Shown here in pieces: positions 1-11,751 of a DNA stretch of 64,000 nt; within the stretch, counting starts at the first letter, position 1; each line of letters begins with the position of its first letter. Source of the stretch: Gnetum montanum (taxonomy: Eukaryota > Streptophyta > Gnetopsida > Gnetales > Gnetaceae); the NCBI GenBank assembly GCA_015680685.1, contig MNCI01017823.1, positions 42,582 through 106,581 of the forward strand, read 5' to 3'. Made by a program: the position numbers and the translations under genes. The notes under the pieces were generated by a model. The model ran no database searches. It was not told the origin of the DNA and saw only the letters and a program-made list of their open reading frames with translations.

Positions 1-482
1 GCAGAAAACCCAAGAAAAAGCATCCAAGAACCCCAAGAGAATGGCCAGCACCAATGCATCGAATCCCCTTGAAGTCACACCATTTTCATCCTTTGAGTCT
101 TTCCTTATTTTGAAAAATACCCAGCCACCAATTCATTAACAAGTTTACTTAGAAAAATGGGACTGTACAGTTCCAAGCCAAAGGAGACCATAGAGTTGTA
201 TGGATGACTGGACGGCGTGGACTCATTGCCTATTTTACCAAATGAACCATACTTTAATATCAGAAACATAATTCAAAGGTAAAAACCAAACATTAGCAAT
301 CAATATGATATAATTCAATCCACCAGCATGAGCACTTATTAGATGATGAATAAAAGTAAATCAAGCAAATAAAGAAATGGTAAAAACATGAATGATGGTG
401 TAAAAAAAATAGGAAAAGTTAAAAGAATGTGTAAAACAAAAAATGTGTAAAACAAAAATTCAAAAATAACTAAGGGCTTAGA
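1..482 (-). other. EL1 3' non-coding tail (partial)
   Basis: No coding signal. The stretch aligns by eye with 37432-37900 of EL9; both begin with GCAGAAAACCCA and share the stretch containing CCCCTTGAAGTCACA. It is therefore the part of the tail next to the end of pol. The motif CCCCTTGAGGTCACAYCC recurs in the tails of EL9, EL11 and, on the other strand, EL2 and EL8. Confidence 0.75.
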
Positions 483-3460
483 ATGGTTAGCATAGGTCAC
501 CATCTCCCCCATGACTAAGTTGGAAGTAGGAGATCCAAAATAGTGACCAAGGTTGTCCATCAAGAGAGGTAGCATGTGTACCTGCTTTCCTAAGCTCTTG
601 GAAAGGTTTGGTTTGTTGCACGTTGACCAAAAGTTTCTTATCCAGGCTCTCAGGTTTGTATATTATCATGGCCCCTAAAGGAAAAGTTACATAAATAATA
701 TATGGTCCTTTTCATAGTGTTTGAAATTTAGTATGTTATGGCACATGTGTGGGATTCTAGTAGAGAACCTTATCTCCTGGCTAATATTTAACTTTCCTAA
801 TTCTTAGGTTATGATGTTGTTTATTAAAGGTCTTGTATAATTCGTTAGATGACAGAGTAGCTAATCAGTTTTCATCTAGCAAGTTAAGGATTACTTACCA
901 TTGTTTCTGTGCTAAATCAAGGTCAAGGTTGAGGTTACATGTCGTGGGTAGTGCACGGAGCTCATTTTGAATGGGAAGTGTTGGTAATTTACCGTATACT
1001 AACTCATAGGGAGAGTAGCTTGTAAGGAGTTTCCATGTGGAGCGGTATGCCAAAAGAGCATCGTTTAGTTTAGTTCTCTAGTCTCGCCTAAACTTGCTAA
1101 TGGTTCTTGTCAATATCTTCGTAATCTTCCTATTGGTGACTTCTACTTGACCGTTCACTTGGGGGTGGTATGGTGTAGTCAATTTATGCTCAACCCTTAA
1201 GTGTTGCATTAATTTCCAAAAAGTTGCACTTGTGAAGTGTGTACCATTGTCTAAAATAAGTGCACATGGCATACCAAACCTATTTATGATTTATTGTTGA
1301 ACAAATCGTGCAGCTATAGATGATGTACAATCTTTAACAGCAGCTACTTCAGCCCATTTTGTTAGGTAATCAATGGCAACAATAATATAAGTTTTTCCAC
1401 TGGACATTGGTGTAATCGGCCCAAAAAATCAATTGCCCAAATGTCAAAGAGTTCTAATGGTTGAATCCATTGTTGCGGATCCTCCATTCTAACAGTCATT
1501 CCCCCATCACGTTGACAGCACTCACAAGATTAGATGAAGCGATGGGCATCCTGAAATAATGTAGGCCAATAATATCCTGCAAGCAGGATCTTGATGGCTG
1601 TTTGTCTCCCAACGTAATAACCCCCACAAGGACCCTCATTAGCCTCTTGGAGAACTCATAGTTGATCTATATTGGGAACACACCATTGAACCAAGCCATC
1701 GAGACACACTTTGTAAAGTTTCCCATTGATCTCCATAAAGTACTTGGCTCGGTGAAGAAACTGTTGTTTCTTCTTGAGGTTTAACTCTTGTGATGTTTTT
1801 TGGGTGAGGAGATAGGTAATAATGCTACTGTACCAGTTTTTCTCCATGGGTGATTGATTATTCACTACACCAGCAAAGAGTAATTCATCAAGGAAATGAT
1901 CAGAAATTAGATATTCATCCTCTTTGTTATCCCATTGCAACCCAAATAAATGATTAGCAACTACATTCTCGGGGCCCTTGTGATCGATCATCGTTAAATC
2001 AAACTCTTGTAAGATTACAAGCCATCGTATGATATAGGGGCTTACCATTGCCTTATTCATGAGGAACCGGATTGCACTATGATCTATATGTATATATACT
2101 TTTTATCCTAATACATAGTGTCTAAAATTTTCTAGTGCAAACACCACAACCATTAATTCTTTCTCTATGGTAGTGTAGTTAAGTTGTGCACCAACAATAC
2201 TTCTACTTGCACAATGGATGTAATAAGGATGATTCTATTCATCTAACTATGTAAGTATGGCTCCTAAAGCATAGTTGGATGTATCAGTCATGATATGGAA
2301 TGGTTTGGACCAGTCATGAGCTTGTAGAATGGGTGTTTCTACTAGCTTCTATTTTAGAGTTTGGAAAGCTAATTCTCATTCCTTGGTCCACTTGAAAGGT
2401 ATGTCCTTTTTTGTTAATTCCACCAATGATTTGGAAAACTTCTAAAAGTCCTCAATAAATTTCCTATAGTAGCCAATATGTCCAAGGAATGACCAAATAT
2501 CTTTGACAGTTTCTAGTTGACGGGTAATTTCTTAAATAATTTTGATTTTCTTAGGGTCTACCTCTATCCCTATGTGTGAGTTTTTGTGCCCTAGTACTAT
2601 GCCTTCTTGGACCATCAAATGGCTTTTTTGCCAGTTGAGCCTCAAATTGGTTTCTACACATCTTTTTAACACTTGCTCCAACTGGTCCAAGGCTTGATCA
2701 AAGTTTGCTCCATAAGTGGAGAAGTTGTCCATAAAGACCTCCATGCCATTTCCTATCTACTGTTGAAATATGCTTAGAACTAGTCGTTGAAATGTTGCAG
2801 GGGCATTGCAGAAACCAAACGACATCTGTTTGTATGCGAACGTTTCCCAAGGACTAGTGAACATAGTCTTGGCTTGGTCTTTTGGGGCTATTTGTATTTA
2901 TTCATATATGTTATATCCATCCAGGAAACTATAATAGCTAACCCATTTTGTATCAGCAATGAGGTATATGAACCCAGCCTTGAGAAGTTGTTCAATTTCT
3001 TCCTTAACTACTTGCTTCAGCTTAGGGTTCACTCGCCTCTGTGGTTGTCTTTGAGGCTTCCTGGAGGGATCAGTGTAAATTCTATGTTGGCATATCTTGG
3101 GATCTATTCCAGTTAATTTGGGATATGACCAAGTGAAGGCTTTTGACTATTTATTTATTACCTTTAGCAGTTCTTTTTTCTGTTGAGGAGCAAGCTTAGT
3201 GTTCATAATTACTGATTTTCCATTTTTAAGGAATGTGTATTCCATACCGATGGGTAATGGTTTTAGCTCGAGGGGCTCCTGCTTAAATTTCTTAGGGATT
3301 TCCAACTTCCCCCAGTTGATATTTTCAAGGTTAAGACTTGGAAGTTGGTGGTGGACTTGCTCTAATGTGTCTATGCTATCAATGTAAACACAAGTCAAAG
3401 CCTCAGTTGGTTCCATGCATATGAGTAAATTGCTTTCTTGATTAGCTATCAACCACTGGG
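483..3460 (-). pseudogene. pol: EL1 pol remnant: RT, RNase H, integrase, C-terminal tail
   Basis: Decayed polyprotein of a gypsy element. In coding order: the RT lead-in with LELKPLP...MEYTFLKNGK (about 3450-3150), RT palm with FMDNFSTYG at 2735-2724, RNase H ending in RWLVILQEFDLTMID (about 2060-1950), the zinc-binding H2C2 region of integrase (about 1660-1490), and the integrase core with LDNGTHFT and PYHPQVNGQVEVTNR (1272-1078). It ends in a tail with SNLVMGEM (about 530-490). The catalytic FMDD of RT is FMDN here. In H2C2, the histidines that EL9 keeps (HEGPYGGHY) are N and Y (NEGPCGGYY), while C..C survives. The codons are broken by many stops, mostly explicable as C-to-T or G-to-A changes. 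Confidence 0.88.
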
Positions 3461-3760
3461 TGTCTTTCTATCATGTGGATGCTACATATAGGCATATTTG
3501 TATGTTGATCACTTATGCACACTGATTCCATATAGGCAATGCTAAACTTTGCACAAACCATGACCTCTACACACAATTACACCCTATGTCACTGTATGTA
3601 ATGTATGGAACTTTCTTCTTCTCGATCTTTCTAAATGTATTTTCCTTTGATATTTCTAGTGATTTGTAAGTATATCAAAGGACTTATAGGATCAAATAAT
3701 TTCTTGGGAAGGTGGCCTCTTTGATCCAATCAGTGACAATATGTGTTAGCATGACTGTAT
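3461..3760 (-). pseudogene. EL1 protease region with the active site deleted
   Basis: Compared with EL9, about 300 bp is missing at about 3655. The sequence matching EL9 41170-41210 joins directly to the sequence matching 41518 onward. The lost piece carries the retropepsin DLG motif seen at 41482-41471 in EL9. Flanking sequence continues on both sides (HSMHTVMLTH on the gag side), so this is an internal deletion and not a weak alignment. Confidence 0.7.
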
Positions 3761-6180
3761 GCATTGAGTGCAGTGATTGAGTTGAAGGGGGCTTCGAAGT
3801 TTTGATTGATACTGAGGCATCTAAGGAATTAGCCGCTTGTGATTGCAAGAGCTTTCTTGGACTATTGGTTCTAAAGAAAGGTCTTTTCTTCAAGTTTTTT
3901 TTTGGAAATAACAGTAGGTTGAGAGTTAACAGCCCTAATGGCGTTACGTTGCTACGGGTGGGTAGGGATTTCACCTTGCATCACGGGAGCAAATGGTAGT
4001 GGAGCTATTGGTGGAAGAGATGCGGTCGGACAAGAAGGATGATATACTTGTAGAATATCACCTCTAGAAGAGGGAGTCCCATAATACTCGTTGGCTTTGT
4101 ATTGAGGTTGAGGAGTGATGTGACTAGTAGAGTCACGTGGGGAGATTGGCTGCTGCATGTAATTTCCATACAGGTTAGGTTACCGGTAAGGATACTGTTG
4201 CCTTGGTGGTGGAATTCCCCATAATTTTTTGCATTTCCACTCTTGATATTTCTCAATCAGTTGTGGTGGAGTTCCACTAGGATAATACGTTAAGGGTTGG
4301 TACAACTGTCTTGGGTAACCTTGGGGGTAAGGTAACCTTCTTGGTGTTTGCTGTTTGTTCAATCGTGGGTTGAGTGCATACATTCCAAACTCCTATAGAT
4401 GTGAGATTATAGGGCAACATCCCTTAAGATGGTCATATTGACATATCTCACATCCACTATAATTTTCTATTTTTGAATCCACAACCTCTTTAATGATGGC
4501 AACTTTGTCATTACCCTTGCTATGTGCATGTTCAGCTTCTCTCCTTTTTATTTTTTCATGATCACTACCTTGCTCTCTAGATTCCTCTAATATTTTAAGA
4601 ATAGTTTAAAATATATTGTCTAGGGAATCCCACATTTGGTCTACCTTTGCCGAAACTTCTGATGTCATCTTTTGGATAGGCAAAGTTTTCCTATTCACCA
4701 TCTCTTCAAGTGGTGACTCTTCTTCATCCTCACAAAATCTTACTTCCCTCTTCTAGAGGGAAGGATCTTGGTTATACTATTCCACACTTTCTCTCTTCTA
4801 TAGCTCACCTTCTTCCATAGCAACTTGCTCCAACAGTCTTTGGATTTGATGGGACCTAAACTCAAATAGTCATCCTTGGGCATAAGTCCCAAGGGTTCTT
4901 CTCGTTTTATGCCTAAGTCCATCCACAAGATGGCATAATTGATCCCTTTGCAAATAACCATGGCCAGGATAACAATGTAATAGTGCATAGTATCATCCCA
5001 TGGTAGCATCCAAGGGTTCATTTCCTCTTTGTTTCCATCCTTGGATTTGCTTTCACAAGTTAGACACTCAAGAGTATGTTTGGTACTTATTGTTGAATAA
5101 TTCTAACATAGTGCTCCATCTACGAATAGATTCCAGTTCTAAGGACTGGTACTAGCTTTTCACCTTTTTTAAATAGTGTTCGTCGGAATAACTTAAGTTT
5201 TTTCTATTCGTTCTCTATGTTTTGTAAGGCACATGGGTCATAGAATTCTTGTAAATGATTTTGAGGATCAACGTTGTATCCCCCTTCAAATCATGGGATA
5301 TTGTTCATATCTAATCTCTTGATCCTACTATATTTCTGGTGCCTTGTTGGAATTCTAACAACCTTAGTTATGTCTAACATACTTCGAGTAGCAAGTAGGG
5401 GTTCATCGTGATCGTCTCATCCATGGGGTCTATGATGCCTACGTTGTTCCCTACTCTCCCTTCTTCTATGTCATGACTTTCTAGAGTGCCCTCGTTTCCT
5501 TTCTTGACTATTTCGTCTATGACTTCGACTTTGCCTACCTTTATCCCCATGTTCTTTTTCTTTATGACCACATTTGGATATTGAATGAGAGGGTGAAGGA
5601 GATGATGAATTTGAAGAAGAAGGAGAACTATCATCATGACAATGTTTTCTACCTTCTCTTCTGCAGTCTCGACCCTGATTATGATTATGATTAGAATGTC
5701 CATCTTTATCATGAGTTTGTGTTCCTTTTTCAGATCCTTTGTGCCCATGGGTGTTAGAACCTAGGTTATGAATAGTGAAATGATGGTTCTGATACACAAC
5801 CCCTTGGCCAAAGTCAAGGGGAGGAACATTGTTATGTGGGCGATTGCCTGAGGTAAGTTCACCACCCTCATTTTCGCTTAAGACATGTGGGGCATCCTAG
5901 GACCACTTACCCTTCAAAGACCTATGATGTCTCTCCTATTGCAAGTGCCTCTGTGGGATGGTATTCTCTTGAGTCATGGTCTTGCACAACGTATTCTGCA
6001 TGTAAGTGCAACATGCCAATTCGTGTGACAACACGAAGAAGTATGCTTAGGACTGAACGATTAGGAGGTAACAATATGTTACCTTGTAGGTCTCGCCAAT
6101 GCAGTTGTTCATCTTGATGGAAGATAAAGGTGAATTCTGGTATATACTCATTGGAATTAATATATACCACTCAAACTTGT
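3760..6180 (-). pseudogene. gag: EL1 gag remnant
   Basis: Structural protein relic. From the 5' side: an N-terminal stretch containing FIFHQDEQLHWRDLQGN and NILLPPNRSV (about 6170-6050), then a His/Ser/Arg/Lys/Glu-rich low-complexity stretch (about 5790-5450). The gag core follows (about 5330-4740), then a zinc knuckle at 4452-4414 reading CEICQYDHLKGCC (CX2CX3HX4C) and a Pro/Gln/Tyr-rich spacer to about 3950. The same order recurs in EL8 and EL9. The knuckle residues are intact although the frame around them is broken. Low-complexity parts give long overlapping open frames on both strands, which I do not count as genes. Confidence 0.8.
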
Positions 6181-6399
6181 TGAGGGACTAGTGGATCAAC
6201 GTCATGTGTATTACATTATCGACTATTTCTTATTTCAGACCTAGGCGGTGAGGCACTTTTAATGAAGAAGGAGACATACTTGTCTATTCTATTCAGTGTG
6301 CAATGTATTCTTATTTATTATTTTCTCAACCAACCCTAAGGGTTCATTCCAATGATGTGAATGATTTACTATGTTCTAGTTAGCACACAAAAAACTAAG
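6181..6399 (-). other. EL1 5' leader
   Basis: Non-coding stretch between primer-binding site and gag. It matches the EL9 leader at 44065-44257, including GGTTCATTCCAAYGATGTGA. No further feature is seen. Confidence 0.6.
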
Positions 6400-6417
6400 T
6401 CCCTAGCAATGGTGCCA
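6400..6417 (-). other. EL1 primer-binding site (tRNA-Asp type)
   Basis: On the minus strand this reads TGGCACCATTGCTAGGGA. It equals the complement of the 3' end of plant tRNA-Asp (TGGCGCCGTTGCCGGGGA) with every CpG changed to TpG or CpA. It starts one base after the LTR end, as expected for priming minus-strand DNA synthesis. Confidence 0.88.
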
Positions 6418-6418
6418 A

Positions 6419-7316
6419 TCATGAGTGACAAGGTACCCCTACGTTCAACCATACGAATACGAGCATTTCACACATGATCCGGTCGAATTCCAAGGGCTAC
6501 GTGCACGTCCTTATGGAACAAGGATGGGTTGGTTGATCATTGTCTTCCCAAGCTTACTTGTATGTCATGATTGTATGGTTAAGTAAGCTTGAGGCATATG
6601 ATTTTTATAGCTTTTATGTTTTTATGTCTTGCGCTGGTAGGGAAGGAGAGAGGTAACTAAGTGATTTATTTAACTTAACTACTCATTAACTAAGTTCTCA
6701 CTAATCCTAACATCAGCATTTATTTTCACTTTCTGTACACATCTTAAACCAGTGCAACACTGCTGGGATTACCAAACGCTAATCATTATTGGGTTACCAA
6801 GTGTTACACGCATGCTCGAAGTGGTTTTTCTTGTGTAATTTAATGATTTTCTTAATTAATAAAAATGACTTGTTGTGCTAATAACAGAAATGTAAAGTGC
6901 ATAAAATAAAATAAATGCATAAGAAAATAAAATAAAATAAATGCGTAAGAAATTTTATTGCCGTACACAAGGTGTACTAAGGTACATAATGCTCGAATAA
7001 AGATCCATCCACACTTAGACCTCTTACTGCGGGCACTTGGAAAATACTCTAACTTTCAAACAGACTACAAGAGTTTCACTACTTGACTGCTAAAATACTT
7101 CTTTCCCAATTGTGCGCTTGGGCACTATATTTATAGGCTTGGGAGCAACTACTTTAATAATTAGAATAACTGCTAAAGTAACCGCTAGAGTAACCACTCT
7201 AATAATTAGAATAACTACTAGAGTAATCGCTAGAGTAACGACTCTAATAAGTAGAGTAACTGCTAGAGTAACCACTCTAATAATTAGAATAACTACTAGA
7301 GTAACCGCTCTCATCA
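6419..7316 (-). repeat. EL1 5' LTR
   Basis: 898 bp, bounded by the primer-binding site on one side and by TCATCA on the other. Its left terminus is TCATGAG where the other copies have TGATGAG. Inside are the family block ACYRCTGGGATTACCAA(A/G) near 6770, a minus-strand TATA box (TATAAATATAG at about 7135-7123) and a U3 array at 7150-7310. The array is built from degenerate 11-bp units such as AGAGTAACCAC, unlike the GATATC-rich U3 of EL9 and EL12. Confidence 0.88.
7150..7310. repeat. Tandem repeat array in U3 of the EL1 LTR
   Basis: About 14 degenerate units of roughly 11 bp (consensus near AGAGTAACCRC / TCTAATAATTAG), forming higher-order units of 33-45 bp. It lies between the TATA box and the LTR terminus, the position of promoter-proximal enhancers. 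Open frames of 87-91 codons on both strands here are repeat artefacts. Confidence 0.8.
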
Positions 7317-9327
7317 ATAATGTTGCCAGACATGATGCAAAAATTAACATCATATGTTGGGTTTTTGGTCTTATGCTATCAAAATGATTAGATAAATAAT
7401 CATGTAAAGTAGTAAGACCACATCATCCATCACTCTAGTTTCTTTAATTAAATGTCTCTAACATGAAAGAAATATGATTCTTCTTACTTAAAACTAAAAT
7501 TAACTCACAATCATTATGCCTTGAAGAAAGGGAAAAAGACTAAGAGGGAATGCAAAAGGGTGTGACATCAAGGAGATTTGTTCTATGTGTTTATATCTTT
7601 ACTCATATTTTAATTTTGATGAAAGCATGTTCTTGAATAATTGTTGCCTTGCCATGTCACTAGAAAGACATGTTACCCATGTGTGAAGGTAGTCCTTTGG
7701 CAAGGAAAGCACAAGTCACTCATTAATAATTTGAAAAAAGAAATTGATTCCTAGGATATCATTGAAAAGATATGTTACCCATGCTTGAAGGTAGGCTTGT
7801 TCTAGGAATCTTAAAGGTCTTTTGAACTTGTCTCATTATATGATTAAAAAGTCGTATTAACCATGGCTAAAGGACTCCTTTGGTGGGATTAGCTTTGGGT
7901 ATGGGGTTAGAAAGATATGTTACCCATATCTAAAGGCATACCTTTAAGAAATGGTCATTTTTCCTTAAAAATATAATATTTAAGTAATTAGTTAATCAAA
8001 ATTTCTTTCTTATTTTATTTTGTTGAGTAGTAATGATTTCATATGGTTGTGGTGATCCTATGGTGATAAGTTCAAGATGATCTAATGTGCTGTCACTAGT
8101 AAAGATATGGACTTGGTTTGAAACTTCGATAGATAGGTATGATGATCATCGTAATCATAATTGACACTAGAACCTATTGTGGACATGGTAAGATGCCTCA
8201 CATCCCAATATCTGCAATCACTTATCATTTCATTATTCACCATACTATTGCATCCAATTATGTGCCTAATGGTTTTATATAATATAGTGTAGGATTTCAA
8301 CCAAGAGGGTTGTGTGTTATTTAGATGAAAGAATTATTCACATTTAACTTCTAAGGTTTTCTTAGACATCTATAGGAGTGGTTATGCAAGGGCATTATGA
8401 TAAGAGCCTGCTTTTGGCAAGACCTAGTTGTACAACTTTTGTTGATCAAATTAAAAATTCACATCTTTAAGGACATCAATGGAAATTTCTTTAAACTTAT
8501 ACATGATTTTAAGACTACTTATTATCAATTTCAATTAATTTTGAATGCCTTTATATTGAACTATCCTCCAAATTTAATATTTCTTGGTTATTTTAAAGTC
8601 TCATGATTTTTGAAACTTTTCTAACATCCCATTTTTAGACATTACAATAACTAATAGTAAAAATAATCAAAATGACTTAAAATTATTCATGATTTTAGTT
8701 ACTTTAGAGCCTTGGAGAACATTATTTTATAATTACCTTGAGCCTAAATGTTATTTTTAAAAAAATTTTAAGCTAACCAAAGATCTAAAAAGGGTTAATC
8801 ATTAAGAAAAAATTACCAAAACTAACATTGATCCTTTGGTGCTTGTAGATGATGTCAAAAGAAATGCCTAATATTGAAGGTCTTTTACCAGGAAAGTAAA
8901 AGCGACCAAAAGGAAGACATACCCATGAACAAGTAGCACATACAAGAATTAAAGCTCAAACATCCACATGTTCTCTAGCAAGAAACCCATGCGTTGATTA
9001 GAAGAAATTGCAATCCATCATTAAAAAAAGTTTTTCTAAAAAAGAAAAATGCCAACATAACAACCAAGGTTGAAAAAAATTACCACCTCTAATGACAACA
9101 TAAAGATCCACCATTGATAGATTTTTGAAGAAGGCTTTTGTAATTTTGTGAACTATGATATTTGTCTAGCATTTCTATCACTTTGTAATACATCCACTCA
9201 AATAAAATTTTGTAATGCTACACATAATATTAGTCTATCTAGTCGTGGTCACCCAATAATTTTTGTAAAGGAACTTTATCCATTTATCTATAACTCAAGG
9301 ATGAGTTTTTAGTGAGTCATGGGGATA
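7317..9327 (+). mobile_element. EL2: 3' non-coding tail of a plus-strand gypsy-family element
   Basis: No coding signal; the EL1 insertion truncates it on the left. It is the reverse complement in layout of the tails of EL9 and EL11. The first 120 bases match the reverse complement of 51160-51280. TTATGCAAGGGCATTATG...GCCTGCTTT at about 8383-8420 matches 50285-50340 and 57500-57550. The segment around 8765-8900 matches the reverse complement of 49710-49880. It ends with GATGAGTTTTTAGTGAGTCATGGGGATA directly before the LTR, a polypurine-tract context. Confidence 0.75.
7655..7940 (+). repeat. Four diverged copies of a 3'-tail motif in EL2
   Basis: The motif AAAGAYATGTTACCCATG followed by (T)GAAGG or TAAAGG occurs near 7666, 7765, 7845 and 7910, 65-100 bp apart. 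EL9 (about 37210-37250), EL11 (about 50745-50790) and the second tail at about 58035-58070 show one copy each, in inverse orientation to match their strand. EL2 has therefore multiplied it. The function is unknown. Confidence 0.65.
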
Positions 9328-10233
9328 TGATGAAGCATCATTTTTCAAGTATATCAGTTGATTTTGATATCACAGATGCTATGTTGCATTTATTATAAAT
9401 TAGCTACATCAACACAACCCCATCGATGTAGCCAGATGCATTAACACATATGCATTAACATAATGTCCTTATTTACCTATGAATATGTAAGCATCTGTTG
9501 CATATTTAGGACCATTTGATCAATAGTGTAGCCAAAATGTTATAGTTTTCTTTCATAATATTAGCAAGTAGTCATGAGTGCCCACAATGTAGATTTGAGT
9601 CATTTTTTTGACCTTTTATTCAAGTGGCATTATACCTAAACACATTTCATGAATGATAATAAGATCAAGATTGATTCATATTCATTTCAATACTTTAATT
9701 TAGAATAGATTTTCTTTTAATGCAATTTACTTTCTATATACTTAGTTAATATTTACATTTTCATGCACATTAATCAATTAGAAGAATGAGTGTGACTAGT
9801 TTTGAGCATAAACACATATTTAGTTGGTAATTCCAATAACGTTATTGCTTAGTTCATCTAGTACCATAATACTTAGTAATCCCAACAGTGGGTATGTGAG
9901 TTTAGAACATATCTAACAAGCTGGAAATGGACACTCACCACCCTTAGGATAGTTTAAGATCTATCTTCTTATTGGTAGTTAGATTAATTTAATAATTAAT
10001 TTTCATGTTTTTATATAACTTAACCATAGTTGCACAACATCAATAATCATGTCTTATTTTTTACTAAATCATACATGATAAAGCTACCACTAGTCCAAGT
10101 GAGAAGACAGTGACCTATGATCAACACGTAATGATCTAGATACCACACTAGTTCCATTCATGAATTCAACTAGATTGCACATGAATAGTTATGATTTATA
10201 TGGGTGGGCAGACGGGACACTTGCCACTCATTA
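9328..10233 (+). repeat. EL2 LTR 1
   Basis: 906 bp. It starts TGATGAAGC after a purine-rich stretch (TCATGGGGATA) and ends CACTCATTA next to a primer-binding site. It aligns along its length with LTR 2 (10829-11751), with many substitutions. It serves as the 3' LTR of the tail to its left and as the 5' LTR of the short unit to its right. A palindrome, GCTACATC...GATGTAGC, lies at about 9403-9435. Confidence 0.85.
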
Positions 10234-10234
10234 T

Positions 10235-10252
10235 TGGCATCATTTCTAGGGA
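10235..10252 (+). other. EL2 primer-binding site
   Basis: TGGCATCATTTCTAGGGA, one base after LTR 1. It matches the tRNA-Asp-type site with transitions at each CpG and a G-to-T change. It shows that LTR 1 acts as a 5' LTR here. Confidence 0.82.
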
Positions 10253-10828
10253 TGGTGCTAATGATGGATTATAATTTTTTCTCATCAACCCATGGGTTTC
10301 TAGCCAAAGAACATGTTATGTTTGAGATTTAATTCTTGTATGTGCTACTTGTTCATGGATATATCCTCCTCTTGGCCTCTTTTGCTTTTCTTGCAAAAGA
10401 CCTTTAACCTTAGTCATTCCTTTTGGTATCATTTGAAAAAATACCAAAGGATCAACATTAGTTTTGGTACCTTTTTCTTAATGATTAACCATTTCTAGAT
10501 CCTTGGTTAGCTTAAAATTCAAAATGTTTGTATAAGAAAAAATAAGCACCAACATAAGAACTAAGGTTGAAAAATTGCCACTACTAGTGACAACATAAAT
10601 ATTCATCATTAGTAGATTTTTAAAGAATACTTCTACAATTTTGTAAACTATGATGTCTGTTTAGTCTTTCTATTAATTTATAATACATCAACTCAAATAA
10701 AATTTAATAATGTAGCACTCAAGTTTTATAATGTTAGTTAATCTAGTCTTGGTCACTCAATTTTTGTAAGGGAACTTCATCCATTTATATATAACTTGAG
10801 GAAAATCTTTTAGTGAGTCATGGGTTTA
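10253..10828 (+). mobile_element. EL2 short internal region (non-autonomous unit)
   Basis: Only about 0.6 kb lies between primer-binding site and polypurine context (GAGTCATGGGTTTA, 10815-10828), with no gag or pol. Its right half (about 10540-10828) repeats 9050-9327. Its left half (about 10375-10515) is the reverse complement of 8765-8900 and runs in the same direction as 49710-49880 of a minus-strand element, so this segment is inverted relative to its neighbours. The 61-codon open frame at 10313 is not a convincing gene. Confidence 0.75.
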
Positions 10829-11751
10829 TGATGATGCATCGTTTTTCAGGTGTATTATTCAGTTGTGATATTGCAAATGCTACATCACAGATGTTACGTT
10901 GTATCTACTATAACTTAGCTATGTTGATACATCTTTGTCGATGTAGCCAGATTCATTAATTCATATGCATCAAGGCAATGTCCTTATTTGCCTCTAAATA
11001 TACGAGCATCCACTACATATTTGACATCATTTGGTTAATAGTGTAGCCAAACTCTTGTATATTTATTTTGTAATCTTAGTAAACAATCAGTGAGTTCCTA
11101 CACCATGGATTTGAGTCAATTGTATGACATCTTATTTAAGTGGCATTATATCTAGACACATTCAATGAAGGGTAATAAGATCAATATTAATTCATATTTA
11201 TTACAACACTTTAACTTAGGATGGATTTTTCTTTAATGCAATTTACTTTCCATGTACTTAGTTAATATTTACATTTTCATGCACATGAATCAATTGGTGG
11301 AATGAGTGTCACTAATTTTGAGCATAAACACATATTTGCTGGGTAATCATAATAGTGTTATTGCTTGGGTTTCCTAGTAGCATTACACTTGGTAATTTTA
11401 GTAGTGGGTACATGAGTTTAGAACATGTACAACAAGCTAGAAATAAATACTTATCATACTTAGGATAGTTTAGGATTTATCTTTTTATTATTATTTAGAT
11501 TAATTAATTAATTAATTTTCATGTTTTCATATAACTTACCCATAGCCACATAACATCAATAATCATTTTGCCTACTTTGGACTAAACTATATGTAATAAA
11601 GCTACACTAGTCTAAGTGAGAAGATAGGGACTTGCAATTAACACTTGACGATTTAGATACCACACTAGTTCCATCCATGAAGTTTGACTAGATTGCATGT
11701 GAACACTTGTGATTCATATGGTTGGACATAGGAAACACTCGCTACTCATCA
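10829..11751 (+). repeat. EL2 LTR 2
   Basis: 923 bp, starting TGATGATGC and ending CTACTCATCA. It is homologous to LTR 1, sharing the segments near ACATTTTCATGCACAT and the run AATTAATTTTCATGTTTT. The next five bases are CCAAA; the matching left duplication is not visible, because EL2 is truncated. Confidence 0.85.

Larger units (their letters stand above)
1..7316 (-). mobile_element. EL1: Ty3/gypsy (Athila/Tat-like) retrotransposon, 3' end outside window
   Basis: Minus-strand LTR retrotransposon. Reading leftwards it shows 5' LTR (7316-6419), primer-binding site (6417-6400), gag, protease remnant, reverse transcriptase, RNase H, integrase and the first part of the 3' non-coding tail, which leaves the window at position 1. 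Gene order (IN after RNase H) and the FMDxFS reverse-transcriptase motif place it in Ty3/gypsy; the gag/pol style resembles the plant Athila/Tat branch. It is collinear with EL9, and position 1 corresponds to about 37432 there. Its right end sits in the 3' tail of the plus-strand element EL2. The five bases after the LTR are ATAAT; the partner duplication lies outside the window. Stops and frame breaks are everywhere, so this is a dead copy. Confidence 0.9.

Noticed and set aside
5374-5797. Open frames of 108 and 124 codons, possible SR-type protein
   Set aside because: They are two frames over the same low-complexity part of EL1 gag; the equivalent region exists in EL8, EL9 and EL5.
7090-7387. 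Overlapping open frames of 87 and 91 codons on both strands
   Set aside because: They follow the 11-bp U3 repeat array; the peptides are periodic and match no protein.
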